From Antarcticimicrobium sp040365005 (lineage in GTDB: Bacteria > Pseudomonadota > Alphaproteobacteria > Rhodobacterales > Rhodobacteraceae): a stretch of DNA of 64,000 nt. Shown in pieces: positions 17,843 through 25,800 of the stretch. Both the position numbers and the translations under genes were made by a program. Each line of letters starts with the position of its first letter. Position 1 is the stretch's first letter. The stretch covers positions 1 through 64,000 of the forward strand of contig NZ_BAABWV010000003.1 in the NCBI RefSeq assembly GCF_040365005.1, given 5' to 3'. The notes under the pieces were generated by a model. That model did not search any database, was not told where the DNA came from, and saw nothing but the letters and a program-made list of their open reading frames with translations.

Positions 17843-17905
17843 TGGAGTCCACCTATCTGCTCGTGACTGCCACGTTTTTTCCATCATTCTGCCCTTTTTC
17901 GGCGG

Positions 17906-17934
17906 GGCGAATCAATCCTTAACTGCGATTCGCC
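17906..17934. repeat. Inverted repeat upstream of chvI
   Basis: GGCGAATC at 17906-17913 is exactly complementary to GATTCGCC at 17927-17934, with 13 bases between. It lies 64-92 bases before the chvI start and could be an operator or a leader hairpin. The function is inferred from position only. Confidence 0.45.
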
Positions 17935-18012
17935 GGAACAATAGGCCCCGATGGCAACAGAATTTCCTTAAGCATGGTTGAATTGCCGCAGGTTGCGGCG
18001 ACGCTCGCGGGG

Positions 18013-18045
18013 TGGTTGCGCTAAACCTCGCCTTGGTTGCGCTAA
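18013..18045. repeat. 12-bp direct repeat upstream of pckA
   Basis: TGGTTGCGCTAA occurs at 18013-18024 and again at 18034-18045, a 21-base period or two helical turns. The second copy is followed by CTGCG. Two identical sites on one face of the helix, 135-167 bases before pckA, look like a regulator-binding array. The GCGC centre resembles LacI-family operators. Confidence 0.55.
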
Positions 18046-18179
18046 CTGCGCCAAAGCGTCCTGTTCACGGCCCAAAACGTCATGCTAAGAGCGGCGCACC
18101 GGGTCATTTCGCCCGGCATCGCCCCGCACAGCGATAGAACGATACGCGACGCCAGGCGCCGCCACAGGAGAACGAACGC

Positions 18180-19778
18180 ATGACATCTGGACGGGTCAAC
18201 CCGCAATTCCGCCTCGAGGACCAGGGCATCGAGGGCCTGGGCAATGTCCACTACAACCTCATGGAGCCCGCGCTGGTCGAGGCGGCGCTGAAACGCGGCG
18301 AAGGCACCTTGGGCAAGGGGGGCGCGTTCCTTGTGACCACCGGCAAGTTCACCGGCCGGTCGCCCAAGGACAAGCACGTGGTCAAGACCGACAGCGTCGT
18401 CGACAACATCTGGTGGGAAAACAACGCCGCCATGTCGCCCGAGGGGTTCGACACCCTTTACGCCGACATGCTGGAGCACATGAAGGGCCGTGACTTTTTC
18501 GTTCAGGACCTGGTGGGCGGCGCCGACCCCGAATATGCGATCAACGTGCGCATGGTGACCGAGCTGGCCTGGCACGGGCTGTTCATCCGCCACCTGCTGC
18601 GCCGTCCCGAGCGCGCCGCGCTGGACAACTTCCTTGCCGATTTCACCATCATCAACTGCCCCAGCTTCAAGGCCGACCCCGAGCGCCATGACTGCCGCAG
18701 CGACACGGTGATCGCGCTGAACTTCGACAAGAAGCTGATCCTGATCGGCAACACCGAATACGCCGGCGAGAACAAGAAATCGGTGTTCACCCTGCTGAAC
18801 TACCTGCTGCCGGAAAACGGCGTGATGCCGATGCACTGCTCGGCCAACCACGCGGTCGGCAACCCGGTCGACACCGCCATCTTCTTTGGCCTGTCGGGCA
18901 CCGGCAAGACCACCCTGTCGGCCGATCCCGCGCGCATCCTGATCGGTGACGACGAACACGGCTGGTCGGACAACGGCACCTTCAACTTCGAAGGCGGCTG
19001 CTATGCCAAGACCATCAACCTGTCAGCCGAGGCCGAGCCCGAGATCTATGCCACCACGACCAAGTTCGGCACCGTGATCGAGAACATGGTGTTCGACGAG
19101 GAAACCTTCGAGCTGGATTTCAAGGACAGCAGCCTGACCGAGAACATGCGCTGCGCCTATCCGCTGGAGTATATCTCCAACGCCTCGGAAACCTCGCTGG
19201 GGGGCCACCCCAAGAACATCATCCTGCTGACCTGTGACGCCTATGGCGTTCTGCCGCCAATCTCGCGGCTGACCCCGGCGCAGGCGATGTATCACTTCCT
19301 GTCCGGCTTCACCTCGAAAACCCCGGGGACCGAACGTGGCGTGGTCGAGCCCGAGCCGACCTTTTCGACCTGCTTCGGCGCCCCCTTCATGCCGCGCCGT
19401 CCCGAGGCCTATGGCAAGCTGCTGCAGGAAAAGATCGCCGAGCATGGTGCCACCTGCTGGCTGGTCAACACCGGCTGGACCGGCGGCGCCTTCGGCACCG
19501 GCAGCCGGATGCCGATCAAGGCCACCCGCGCGCTGCTGACCGCGGCGCTGGAAGGCTCGCTGAACGAGGCAGAGTTCCGCAAGGACGGCAACTTCGGCTT
19601 CGAGGTTCCGGTGGCGGTTCCGGGTGTCGACACCCAACTGCTGGACCCGCGCCAGACCTGGGCCGACAAGGACGCCTATGACGCGCAGGCGGCCAAGCTG
19701 GTGCAGATGTTCTCGGACAATTTCGAACAGTATGTTCCCTATATCGACGACGACGTGAAGGCGGTTGCGATCGGCTGA
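18180..19778 (+). CDS. pckA: Phosphoenolpyruvate carboxykinase (ATP)
   Basis: The 532-residue enzyme converts oxaloacetate plus ATP to phosphoenolpyruvate and CO2, the entry to gluconeogenesis from C2 and C4 substrates. The kinase-specific P-loop is FGLSGTGKTTLSADP, with GRSPKDKHVV upstream and the metal and substrate segment IGDDEHGW after it. The length is typical for the ATP-dependent family. It stands alone, with AGGAG before the ATG and a strong terminator after the stop. It is divergent from chvI, consistent with ChvI control of pckA in related genera. Confidence 0.97.
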   Translation: MTSGRVNPQFRLEDQGIEGLGNVHYNLMEPALVEAALKRGEGTLGKGGAFLVTTGKFTGRSPKDKHVVKTDSVVDNIWWENNAAMSPEGFDTLYADMLEHMKGRDFFVQDLVGGADPEYAINVRMVTELAWHGLFIRHLLRRPERAALDNFLADFTIINCPSFKADPERHDCRSDTVIALNFDKKLILIGNTEYAGENKKSVFTLLNYLLPENGVMPMHCSANHAVGNPVDTAIFFGLSGTGKTTLSADPARILIGDDEHGWSDNGTFNFEGGCYAKTINLSAEAEPEIYATTTKFGTVIENMVFDEETFELDFKDSSLTENMRCAYPLEYISNASETSLGGHPKNIILLTCDAYGVLPPISRLTPAQAMYHFLSGFTSKTPGTERGVVEPEPTFSTCFGAPFMPRRPEAYGKLLQEKIAEHGATCWLVNTGWTGGAFGTGSRMPIKATRALLTAALEGSLNEAEFRKDGNFGFEVPVAVPGVDTQLLDPRQTWADKDAYDAQAAKLVQMFSDNFEQYVPYIDDDVKAVAIG

Positions 19779-19806
19779 TCGCGACGCCACCCGTTGACGG
19801 ATCTCA

Positions 19807-19837
19807 AACGCCCCGGCCCCGCGCCGGGGCGTTTTTT
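19807..19837 (+). terminator. Rho-independent terminator after pckA
   Basis: ACGCCCCGG and CCGGGGCGT form a nine-bp stem around a short C-rich loop, followed by six T. The preceding A run lets it serve weakly on the other strand for the convergent exporter gene. Confidence 0.9.
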
Positions 19838-19887
19838 CATGCCCCGTCAAGACGGTTCGGAACCGGTCGACCGCATGGTCTGGCCGC

Positions 19888-20655
19888 TCAGCCGATCAAC
19901 CCGCGCCGCAACAGGTTCAGCCCCGCCAGCGTCAGCACCACCAGCGTCGCGCGCCGGAACGCGGTCTGGTCAATCCGGTCATGAATCCGTCCGCCCAGCC
20001 ACATCCCGGCCAGCGTCGGCACCAGCAGCGCCGCCGAGAACGGAAGCGTTTCGCGGTTGAGCACACCCGACCCCACATGGGCCGCCATCAGCACCAGCGC
20101 GCCCATGCCGTAGATCACCCCCTGCACCCGGATCTGGTCGGCCTTGGGCGTGTTCAACGCGGTCAGGTAGGCCACCGTGGGCGGCCCCCAGACCCCGGAG
20201 ACACCGCCGATCGACCCGGCAAAGGCGCCCACCGCCGCCTCGATCCGCGCCGAGGGGGCCGACATGCGAAAATGCACACCAGCCAGTTGCATCAGCGTGA
20301 ACCCGGTGATCATGACGCCGAGGATCAGCAGCATCACCGGGATCGGCAGCACGGCGACAAGCTGCGCGCTGGCGACCAGGAACACCGCGCCGACAATCAG
20401 GAACACCCGGAATCGGCCGATCGAGGACAGCGCCGCCGCCGGCCCCTGGCGCAGCGCCTGCACCCCGTTGGTGACAACCGTGGGCAGGATCAGTCCGGCC
20501 AGCGCGATCTCGGGCGGCAGAACCGTGCCCAGCCCGGAGACCAGGATCATCGGCAGGGCAAAACCGACCATGCCCTTGACCAGTCCGGCCAGCACCGCGA
20601 TTGCCAGGGTATAGGCGGCCAGCCCCGGCGTGAGGAAAGAGAAATACATGTCCAT
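19888..20655 (-). CDS. TauE/SafE-family membrane exporter
   Basis: The 255-residue protein has seven to eight hydrophobic helices and the two related glycine-rich motifs of the TauE/SafE family (GLVKGMVGFALPM near residue 24 and GSIGGVSGVWGPP near residue 150). Members export sulfite or organosulfur anions, or are uncharacterised. Two in-frame ATG codons lie close together at the start (20655 and 20649); either is possible. It converges on pckA and is divergent from mcd. The substrate is not known. Confidence 0.85.
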   Translation of the reverse strand: MDMYFSFLTPGLAAYTLAIAVLAGLVKGMVGFALPMILVSGLGTVLPPEIALAGLILPTVVTNGVQALRQGPAAALSSIGRFRVFLIVGAVFLVASAQLVAVLPIPVMLLILGVMITGFTLMQLAGVHFRMSAPSARIEAAVGAFAGSIGGVSGVWGPPTVAYLTALNTPKADQIRVQGVIYGMGALVLMAAHVGSGVLNRETLPFSAALLVPTLAGMWLGGRIHDRIDQTAFRRATLVVLTLAGLNLLRRGLIG

Positions 20656-20800
20656 TCCGCCCTCATATCATCTTGGCGCGGCGCTGCACTGCAAAATTAA
20701 TCACGCAACTATTGAACCAGCACGGGGCTTTGGGCGTATTTTTGTTGCGCTGCACCTGCGAAGTGATTAGGACCAAGCGACGTGACGGAGGATATGATTC

Positions 20801-22492
20801 ATGGCCCATGACGGACAGGACCCGACCAAGATGACCGAGACCGCAATTCTGCCCGACCTGCTGACCCTGACCGGCGCGGCGATCGCACCCGCCGAAACCG
20901 TGCTGGAGGCCGCGAAGGCCCGGCTGCGCGAGACGGTCAGCGACGGCGACCGGGTGTCGGGCGCCGCGCTTGAGGCGAACCAGACCGCCGCCCACGGGCT
21001 GTCCTGGCTGGCCACCTACGTGGAGGCGCTGCGCCAGATGCAGGGTTGGGCCACCCGGTTGCAGGAGGCGGGCAAGTTCGGCGAGGTGGAGCAGCTGATC
21101 CACCAGATCGGGGTCGGCGAATACCTGGCCCAGATCCGCGGCGGCATCCCGATGAGCCAGGGCGAAATCGTGCGGCTGTCCGACCTGGGGCTGAGCGCGC
21201 AGGAGACCGCGGCACTGGACGCCGAGGCCGTCGCCACCCTGAGCCACGGCGGCAATTCCCCCGCCGCCCGGGCCCGCTTGGTCACGCTGATGCAGGAGCG
21301 CGCGGCGGAAACCACCGTGGGCGCCTCGGGGCTGGAGGAAGAGCTGGAGATGATCCGCGACCAGTTCCGCCGCTTTGCAGTGGAAAAGGTCGAGCCCTTT
21401 GCCCATGACTGGCACCTCAAGGACGAGCTGATCCCGATGGAGATCATCGAGGAACTGGCCGAGATGGGCGTGTTCGGCCTGACCATTCCGGAGAACCTGG
21501 GCGGTCTGGGCCTGTCGAAAGCCTCGATGGTGGTGGTCTCGGAGGAGCTGTCGCGCGGCTATATCGGCGTCGGCTCCCTCGGTACCCGCTCCGAGATCGC
21601 GGCCGAACTGATCCTCGCCGGCGGCACCGACGGGCAAAAGGAGCACTGGCTGCCGAAGATCGCCAGCGGCGAGATCCTGCCGACGGCGGTGTTCACCGAG
21701 CCCAACACCGGGTCCGACCTGGGATCGCTGCGCACCCGTGCGGTCAAGGGCGAGGACGGCGATTACACGGTGACCGGCAACAAGACCTGGATCACCCATG
21801 CGGCGCGGGCCAACGTGATGACCCTGCTGGCGCGCACCGACCCCGACACCACCAACTACAAGGGGCTGTCGATGTTCCTGGCCGAAAAGACGCCGGGCAC
21901 CGAGGGCGATCCCTTTCCCACCCCCGGCATGACCGGCGGCGAGATCGAGGTTCTGGGCTACCGCGGCATGAAGGAATACGAACTCGGCTTTGACGGGTTC
22001 AAGGTCAAGGGCGAGAACCTGCTGGGCCAGGAAGAGGGCAAAGGCTTCAAGCAGTTGATGGAAACCTTCGAATCCGCGCGCATCCAGACCGCCGCGCGGG
22101 CCATCGGAGTGGCGCAATCGGCGCTGGATATCGCCATGCAATACGCCCAGGACCGCAAGCAGTTCGGCAAATCGCTGATCAACTTCCCCCGCGTCGCCGA
22201 CAAGCTGGCGATGATGGCGGTCGAGATCATGATCGCGCGCCAGCTGACCTATTTCAGCGCCTGGCAAAAGGACCACGGCAAGCGCTGTGACCTCGAGGCC
22301 GGGATGGCCAAGCTGTTGGGCGCGCGGGTGGCCTGGGCGGCGGCGGACAACGGGCTGCAGATCCACGGCGGCAACGGTTTCGCGCTGGAGTACAAGATCA
22401 GCCGCGTTCTGTGCGATGCGCGGATCCTGAACATCTTCGAAGGCGCCGCCGAGATCCAGGCGCAGGTGATCGCGCGGCGTCTGCTCGGGTAA
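20801..22492 (+). CDS. mcd: (2S)-methylsuccinyl-CoA dehydrogenase
   Basis: This 563-residue acyl-CoA dehydrogenase carries an extra N-terminal helical domain of about 170 residues, a feature of methylsuccinyl-CoA dehydrogenase in the ethylmalonyl-CoA pathway of acetate assimilation. The ACD core follows: FTEPNTGSDLGSL, NKTWITHA, RIQTAARAIGVAQSALD, DRKQFGK, and QIHGGNGFALEYKISR. The C-terminal NIFEGAAEIQ carries the expected catalytic glutamate (about 547). It oxidises methylsuccinyl-CoA to mesaconyl-CoA and passes electrons to ETF. A GGAGG lies nine bases before ATG 20801; an alternative ATG at 20831 is possible. Confidence 0.85.
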   Translation: MAHDGQDPTKMTETAILPDLLTLTGAAIAPAETVLEAAKARLRETVSDGDRVSGAALEANQTAAHGLSWLATYVEALRQMQGWATRLQEAGKFGEVEQLIHQIGVGEYLAQIRGGIPMSQGEIVRLSDLGLSAQETAALDAEAVATLSHGGNSPAARARLVTLMQERAAETTVGASGLEEELEMIRDQFRRFAVEKVEPFAHDWHLKDELIPMEIIEELAEMGVFGLTIPENLGGLGLSKASMVVVSEELSRGYIGVGSLGTRSEIAAELILAGGTDGQKEHWLPKIASGEILPTAVFTEPNTGSDLGSLRTRAVKGEDGDYTVTGNKTWITHAARANVMTLLARTDPDTTNYKGLSMFLAEKTPGTEGDPFPTPGMTGGEIEVLGYRGMKEYELGFDGFKVKGENLLGQEEGKGFKQLMETFESARIQTAARAIGVAQSALDIAMQYAQDRKQFGKSLINFPRVADKLAMMAVEIMIARQLTYFSAWQKDHGKRCDLEAGMAKLLGARVAWAAADNGLQIHGGNGFALEYKISRVLCDARILNIFEGAAEIQAQVIARRLLG

Positions 22493-22502
22493 GGCGCGCC
22501 CG

Positions 22503-22527
22503 GGAAATGGTCCGTTGGACCATTTCC
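22503..22527. repeat. Perfect 11-bp inverted repeat after mcd
   Basis: GGAAATGGTCC and GGACCATTTCC flank a three-base GTT loop, forming a perfect hairpin ten bases after the mcd stop. It lacks a T tail, so it may be an mRNA-stabilising 3' hairpin or a dispersed REP-like element and not a terminator. Confidence 0.7.
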
Positions 22528-22555
22528 AACGTCGAACGGGCGGAGCCCAATGGGT

Positions 22556-22586
22556 AAGGGCGTGGCCGTGATGGCCGCGCCCTTTT
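22556..22586 (+). terminator. Rho-independent terminator between mcd and trmO
   Basis: AGGGCGTGGCC pairs with GGCCGCGCCCT (one G-T wobble) over a five-base loop, followed by TTTT. The opposite strand has a weak A/T context, so trmO may use it too. Confidence 0.75.
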
Positions 22587-22597
22587 GCTTGGTCCGC

Positions 22598-23086
22598 TCA
22601 CCCCTCCGGCGGGATGTCGATGCCCTCGATCCAGGGCTTGATGTCGACCACCGGCGTCATGTCAAAGGCATCCGTGGCGTCGATCTCGATCACCCCGCGC
22701 ACCGCGTCCAGATCGGTGATCCGTACCGCCGCCATGGCGATCGGGTTCGGGCGCACCGGCGAGCGCAGGGAAAACACCCCGCGCGGGTCGGGCCGGTGGT
22801 GCGGCGCCTGCACGATCAGGTCACGGCGGCCCCGGTCCATCCAGTAGAGCACCCAGATCGGTTTGCCGACCTCGAGCCCGGCAAGCCCGCGCGCATAGAC
22901 CGGGTCAAGCTCGATCCGGGCCTTGCCGCTGCCCAGCGCCCGGGCCTCGGTCAGGTTCCGGGGTGCCTTGTCGCGCGCCCAGTCGGAGCGGATATGCCCG
23001 ATGAAGGTGACCTCCGCCTGCCCTCGGTCGCCGGGATCGAAATGCAGCTGTTCCTCGCCGTCCCGAATGGCCTTCTCTTCTGTCAT
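22598..23086 (-). CDS. trmO: tRNA (N6-threonylcarbamoyladenosine37-N6)-methyltransferase TrmO
   Basis: The 162-residue protein belongs to the TrmO/YaeB (UPF0066) family, which uses S-adenosylmethionine to add a methyl group to t6A37 in threonine tRNA. The signature GVFSLRSPVRPNPIAMAAV is present, preceded by QAPHHRPDPRG. FIGHIRSDW near the start and AFDMTPVVDIKPW near the end are conserved family blocks. The length is close to the shorter members. It is convergent with mcd and stands alone. Confidence 0.9.
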   Translation of the reverse strand: MTEEKAIRDGEEQLHFDPGDRGQAEVTFIGHIRSDWARDKAPRNLTEARALGSGKARIELDPVYARGLAGLEVGKPIWVLYWMDRGRRDLIVQAPHHRPDPRGVFSLRSPVRPNPIAMAAVRITDLDAVRGVIEIDATDAFDMTPVVDIKPWIEGIDIPPEG

Positions 23087-23173
23087 CGCGCGCCCTCATG
23101 TTCTGTTATCCGCATGTATTACACCCACTCCGACCGGTTTGTGCAAGGCGCCGCGGCGTGGCATCCTGCCCCC

Positions 23174-23563
23174 ATGCGGTTGATTTTTCTGATCGCCCTG
23201 CTGGGGTTGAACATGTGCGATAAGGACGAGACCCTCGCCGGCCATGGCGCGGCGGACCGGGTCTGGCAACTGGTCGAGCTGGACGGTGCCCCCTATGTCG
23301 CGACGGCGACGCTGCACTTTCCCGAACCGGGCCGGATCGCGGGCGAGGCGCCCTGCAACCGATATTCCGGCGTGATGACCACGCCCTACCCCTGGTTCGA
23401 CGCGGCCCAGGTGATCTCGACCCGCCGGGCCTGCCCCGAGATGGCGGCGGAACAGGCGTTCCTCTCGGCGCTTGCGGCGATGGACGAGGCGGAGGTAAGC
23501 GGCGGCACCCTGATCCTGCGCAACGCGGCGGGGCGCGAGATGGTGTTCACAGCCGACGGGTAA
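23174..23563 (+). CDS. META-domain (HslJ-like) exported protein
   Basis: The 129-residue product starts with a hydrophobic signal-like segment (MRLIFLIALLGLNM) and a Cys at about 15 that does not form a standard lipobox. The body is a META domain: WQLVELDG, LHFPEPGRIAGEAPCNRYSG, and RACPEMAAEQAFLSAL with paired cysteines. HslJ relatives are linked to novobiocin tolerance or heat shock, with no known enzymatic activity. The start is chosen at the signal sequence. Its 3' end overlaps the recO 3' end by 17 bases. Confidence 0.78.
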   Translation: MRLIFLIALLGLNMCDKDETLAGHGAADRVWQLVELDGAPYVATATLHFPEPGRIAGEAPCNRYSGVMTTPYPWFDAAQVISTRRACPEMAAEQAFLSALAAMDEAEVSGGTLILRNAAGREMVFTADG

Positions 23564-24272
23564 ACAACTCGACGAAACGCGCCCGCGCCTCGGGCAGCGG
23601 TGCGTTGCCCAGGGCCGGGGCGAGCCGGTGGTGCAGGAAATACCCGGTGGTGCGCAGGGCCTCGGCGATCTCGGCATCCGGCGCCGGACCCTCGCCGCGC
23701 AGGCAGGGCGGCAGGGGCAGCATCCGGTCGACCCAGTCGCCCGCGCCGTGGCGCGATACCGCGCGGCCGGATTTCGGCGAGACATAGATCAGCTCGTCAT
23801 TGATCCCGGTGGCGGCGCATCGGCTGAGGTCGAGGCCGAAGCCCAGTTCCTCCAGCAGCGCCAGCTCCCATTTGAGATAGGCCAGCGGCCAGATCTCGTC
23901 CTGCCCCAGCAGGTCGAGAAGCTGTTCGGAGCGGTGATAGAGCGGGCGATGCACCTCGCGCTCGGCCAGGGCAAAGGACAACAGGCCGGTGACCGCGTTC
24001 AGCCCGGCCAGCGCCAGCCGCCCCGACAGCGCGGCAGCGGCCCGGCTGCGCAGCGGTTCGGCCCGGTAACTGCCGATATGATCCTCCAGCCGCGCCCGCC
24101 AGGTCAGGTCGAGCTGCGCGCCCGGTTGCAGCACCGGCGCCTGTTTGCGACTGGCGCCACCAGGCACCACGCCGGCGTGGCGGCCATGATCCTCGGTAAA
24201 GACGTCGATGATCGCCGCCGACTCGCCATGGCGGCGCATGCTGAGCAGGATGCCGTGATCGCGCCATTCCAA
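23547..24272 (-). CDS. recO: DNA repair protein RecO
   Basis: RecO (241 residues) anneals single strands and loads RecA together with RecF and RecR. The N-terminal OB fold shows MEWRDHGILLSMRRHGE and GGASRKQAPVLQPGAQL. The central helical part has RPLYHRSEQLLDLL and YLKWELALLEELGFGLDLSRCA. The zinc-binding cysteines seen in some homologues are mostly missing. It is last in the lepB-rnc-era-DUF1491-recO run. The preceding 131 bases contain a repeated element at 24310-24332. Confidence 0.94.
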   Translation of the reverse strand: MEWRDHGILLSMRRHGESAAIIDVFTEDHGRHAGVVPGGASRKQAPVLQPGAQLDLTWRARLEDHIGSYRAEPLRSRAAAALSGRLALAGLNAVTGLLSFALAEREVHRPLYHRSEQLLDLLGQDEIWPLAYLKWELALLEELGFGLDLSRCAATGINDELIYVSPKSGRAVSRHGAGDWVDRMLPLPPCLRGEGPAPDAEIAEALRTTGYFLHHRLAPALGNAPLPEARARFVELFTRRL

Positions 24273-24309
24273 GGGTTGGTCCCACCCGTCGCTGCCGGGC
24301 CCCGATGGC

Positions 24310-24332
24310 CCTTCTTCTCTTTCAAAATACTC
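24310..24332 (-). repeat. 23-bp repeated element, copy 1
   Basis: Read on the minus strand this begins GAGTATTTTG and runs through AAAGAGAAGAAGG. It matches 22 of 23 positions with a second copy at 58755-58777. It ends 38 bases before the recO start and points towards recO. Confidence 0.75.
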
Positions 24333-24403
24333 CCGGGGGAGCCGCCCGCAAGGGCGGTGGGGGCGTGCAGCCCCCTGCCCCGGTCGGACACAGACAGCAC
24401 CGC

Positions 24404-24730
24404 TCAGGCCAGCCCGTCCTCGTCCAGCAGGTGGCGGCCCTGGCGGTCCTCGACCTCGATCACCCAGAGGTCGGGATCGAAACCGCGCTGGCGGGCGATG
24501 GCGGCGTCGACCTGCGCTTCGTCACCGGCGGTCAGTTCGGACCAGCGCCGCGCGCCGCTGTCCAGGTCGAAGCCGCGCTGGAACAGCACGGCCTGCCCGT
24601 CGAGCGTGTTGAGCTTGACCAGCACCGCGCCGGCGGTGTCATCGCCGTGGGCGGTGACAAAGGCGGGAATATCGCGCAGGCGCAGGCGGGCCAGATAGGC
24701 ATCGACCCAGAACCGGGCGGTCAGGCGCAT
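24404..24730 (-). CDS. DUF1491 family protein
   Basis: The 108-residue protein begins MRLTARFWVDAYLARLRLR and contains VLVKLNTLDGQAVLFQRGF and a C-terminal DPDLWVIEVEDRQGRHLL, which I recognise as DUF1491, a small alphaproteobacterial family of unknown function usually found next to era or recO. It starts five bases after the era stop, so it is cotranscribed. No catalytic residues are evident. Confidence 0.85.
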   Translation of the reverse strand: MRLTARFWVDAYLARLRLRDIPAFVTAHGDDTAGAVLVKLNTLDGQAVLFQRGFDLDSGARRWSELTAGDEAQVDAAIARQRGFDPDLWVIEVEDRQGRHLLDEDGLA

Positions 24731-24735
24731 GGCGC

Positions 24736-25641
24736 TCAGTTCCCGTCCTTGAAGTCGAGCCCCATTTGAGAATAGCGCTCGGATTCCTCCAGCCAGTTGG
24801 GCCGCACCTTGACCTGCAGGAACAGGTGCACCTTGCGCCCCAGGAACTCCTGCAACTCTTCTCGCGCGGCCTTGGAGACGGCCTTGATCGTCTCGCCCTT
24901 GTGGCCCAGCACGATGCCCTTGTGACCGTCCCGCATCACATAGACGATCTGCTCGATCCGGGCCGAGCCGTCCTTGCGCTCGTCCCAGGACTCGGTCTCG
25001 ACGGTGAGTTGATAGGGCAGTTCCTGGTGCAGGCGCAGGGTCAGCTTCTCGCGCGTCATCTCGGCGGCGATCATCCGCATCGGCAGATCAGCGATTTGGT
25101 CCTCGGGATAAAGCCACGGCCCCTCGGGCAGTTCCCCGGCGAGCCATTTGCGCAGGGCGGGAACGCCGTGGCCCTTCTCGGCAGAGATCATGAAGGTCTC
25201 GGCAAAGGGGTAGCGGTCGTTCAGGGTCTTGGCCAGCACCAGCAGCGCCTCGGATTTGACCCGGTCGATCTTGTTGATCGCCAGCGCCACGGTGCGGCCC
25301 TTGCCGATCTCAGCCAACCCTTCGAGGATGCGCTCGACCCCCTCGGTGACGCCGCGATGCGCCTCGACCATCAGCACGATGATGTCGGCATCCGCCGCCC
25401 CGCCCCAGGCCGCCGCGACCATGGCGCGGTCAAGCCGGCGGCGCGGACGGAACAGGCCCGGGGTGTCGACGAAAACGATCTGTGCCTCGCCCTCCATCGC
25501 GACGCCGCGAATGCGGGCGCGGGTGGTCTGCACCTTGTGGGTGACGATCGACACCTTGGCGCCGACCATGGCGTTGGTCAGCGTGGACTTGCCCGCGTTG
25601 GGCTCTCCGATCAGGGCGACGAAACCGGCGCGTGTGGTCAT
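24736..25641 (-). CDS. era: GTPase Era
   Basis: Era (301 residues) is a GTP-binding protein that assists 16S rRNA maturation and 30S assembly. The G motifs are GEPNAGKST (G1), VQTTRARIRG (G2), VDTPGLF (G3), NKIDRVK (G4) and ISAEKGHG (G5). The C-terminal KH domain has AEMTREKLTLRLHQELPY and KGIVLGHKGETIKAVSKAAREELQ. It lies 159 bases after rnc with no clear terminator between, in the usual lepB-rnc-era order. Confidence 0.97.
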   Translation of the reverse strand: MTTRAGFVALIGEPNAGKSTLTNAMVGAKVSIVTHKVQTTRARIRGVAMEGEAQIVFVDTPGLFRPRRRLDRAMVAAAWGGAADADIIVLMVEAHRGVTEGVERILEGLAEIGKGRTVALAINKIDRVKSEALLVLAKTLNDRYPFAETFMISAEKGHGVPALRKWLAGELPEGPWLYPEDQIADLPMRMIAAEMTREKLTLRLHQELPYQLTVETESWDERKDGSARIEQIVYVMRDGHKGIVLGHKGETIKAVSKAAREELQEFLGRKVHLFLQVKVRPNWLEESERYSQMGLDFKDGN

Positions 25642-25800
25642 GAGGGATTCCCGTGTTTGAATTGTGCTCCGATAGAGGATTTTGTGCGCGAAGGCTAGAG
25701 AGCAGCGACAACGGCCGCGCCGCCCCGTGGTGAGGCGGGACGCGTCAAATCGATCAGACCCTGTGGCGGACGTGCAGGCGAGGTCCGCGCGGCGCGGGTT

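Larger units (their letters stand above)
17843..18179. promoter_or_regulatory. chvI-pckA divergent control region
   Basis: This 337-base gap must hold both promoters. It contains three notable symmetric or repeated elements: an 8-bp inverted repeat at 17906-17934, a 6-bp hairpin GCCGCA/TGCGGC at 17985-17999, and a 12-bp direct repeat at 18013-18045. AGGAG lies about ten bases before the pckA ATG. No open frame in it looks coding. Confidence 0.6.
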
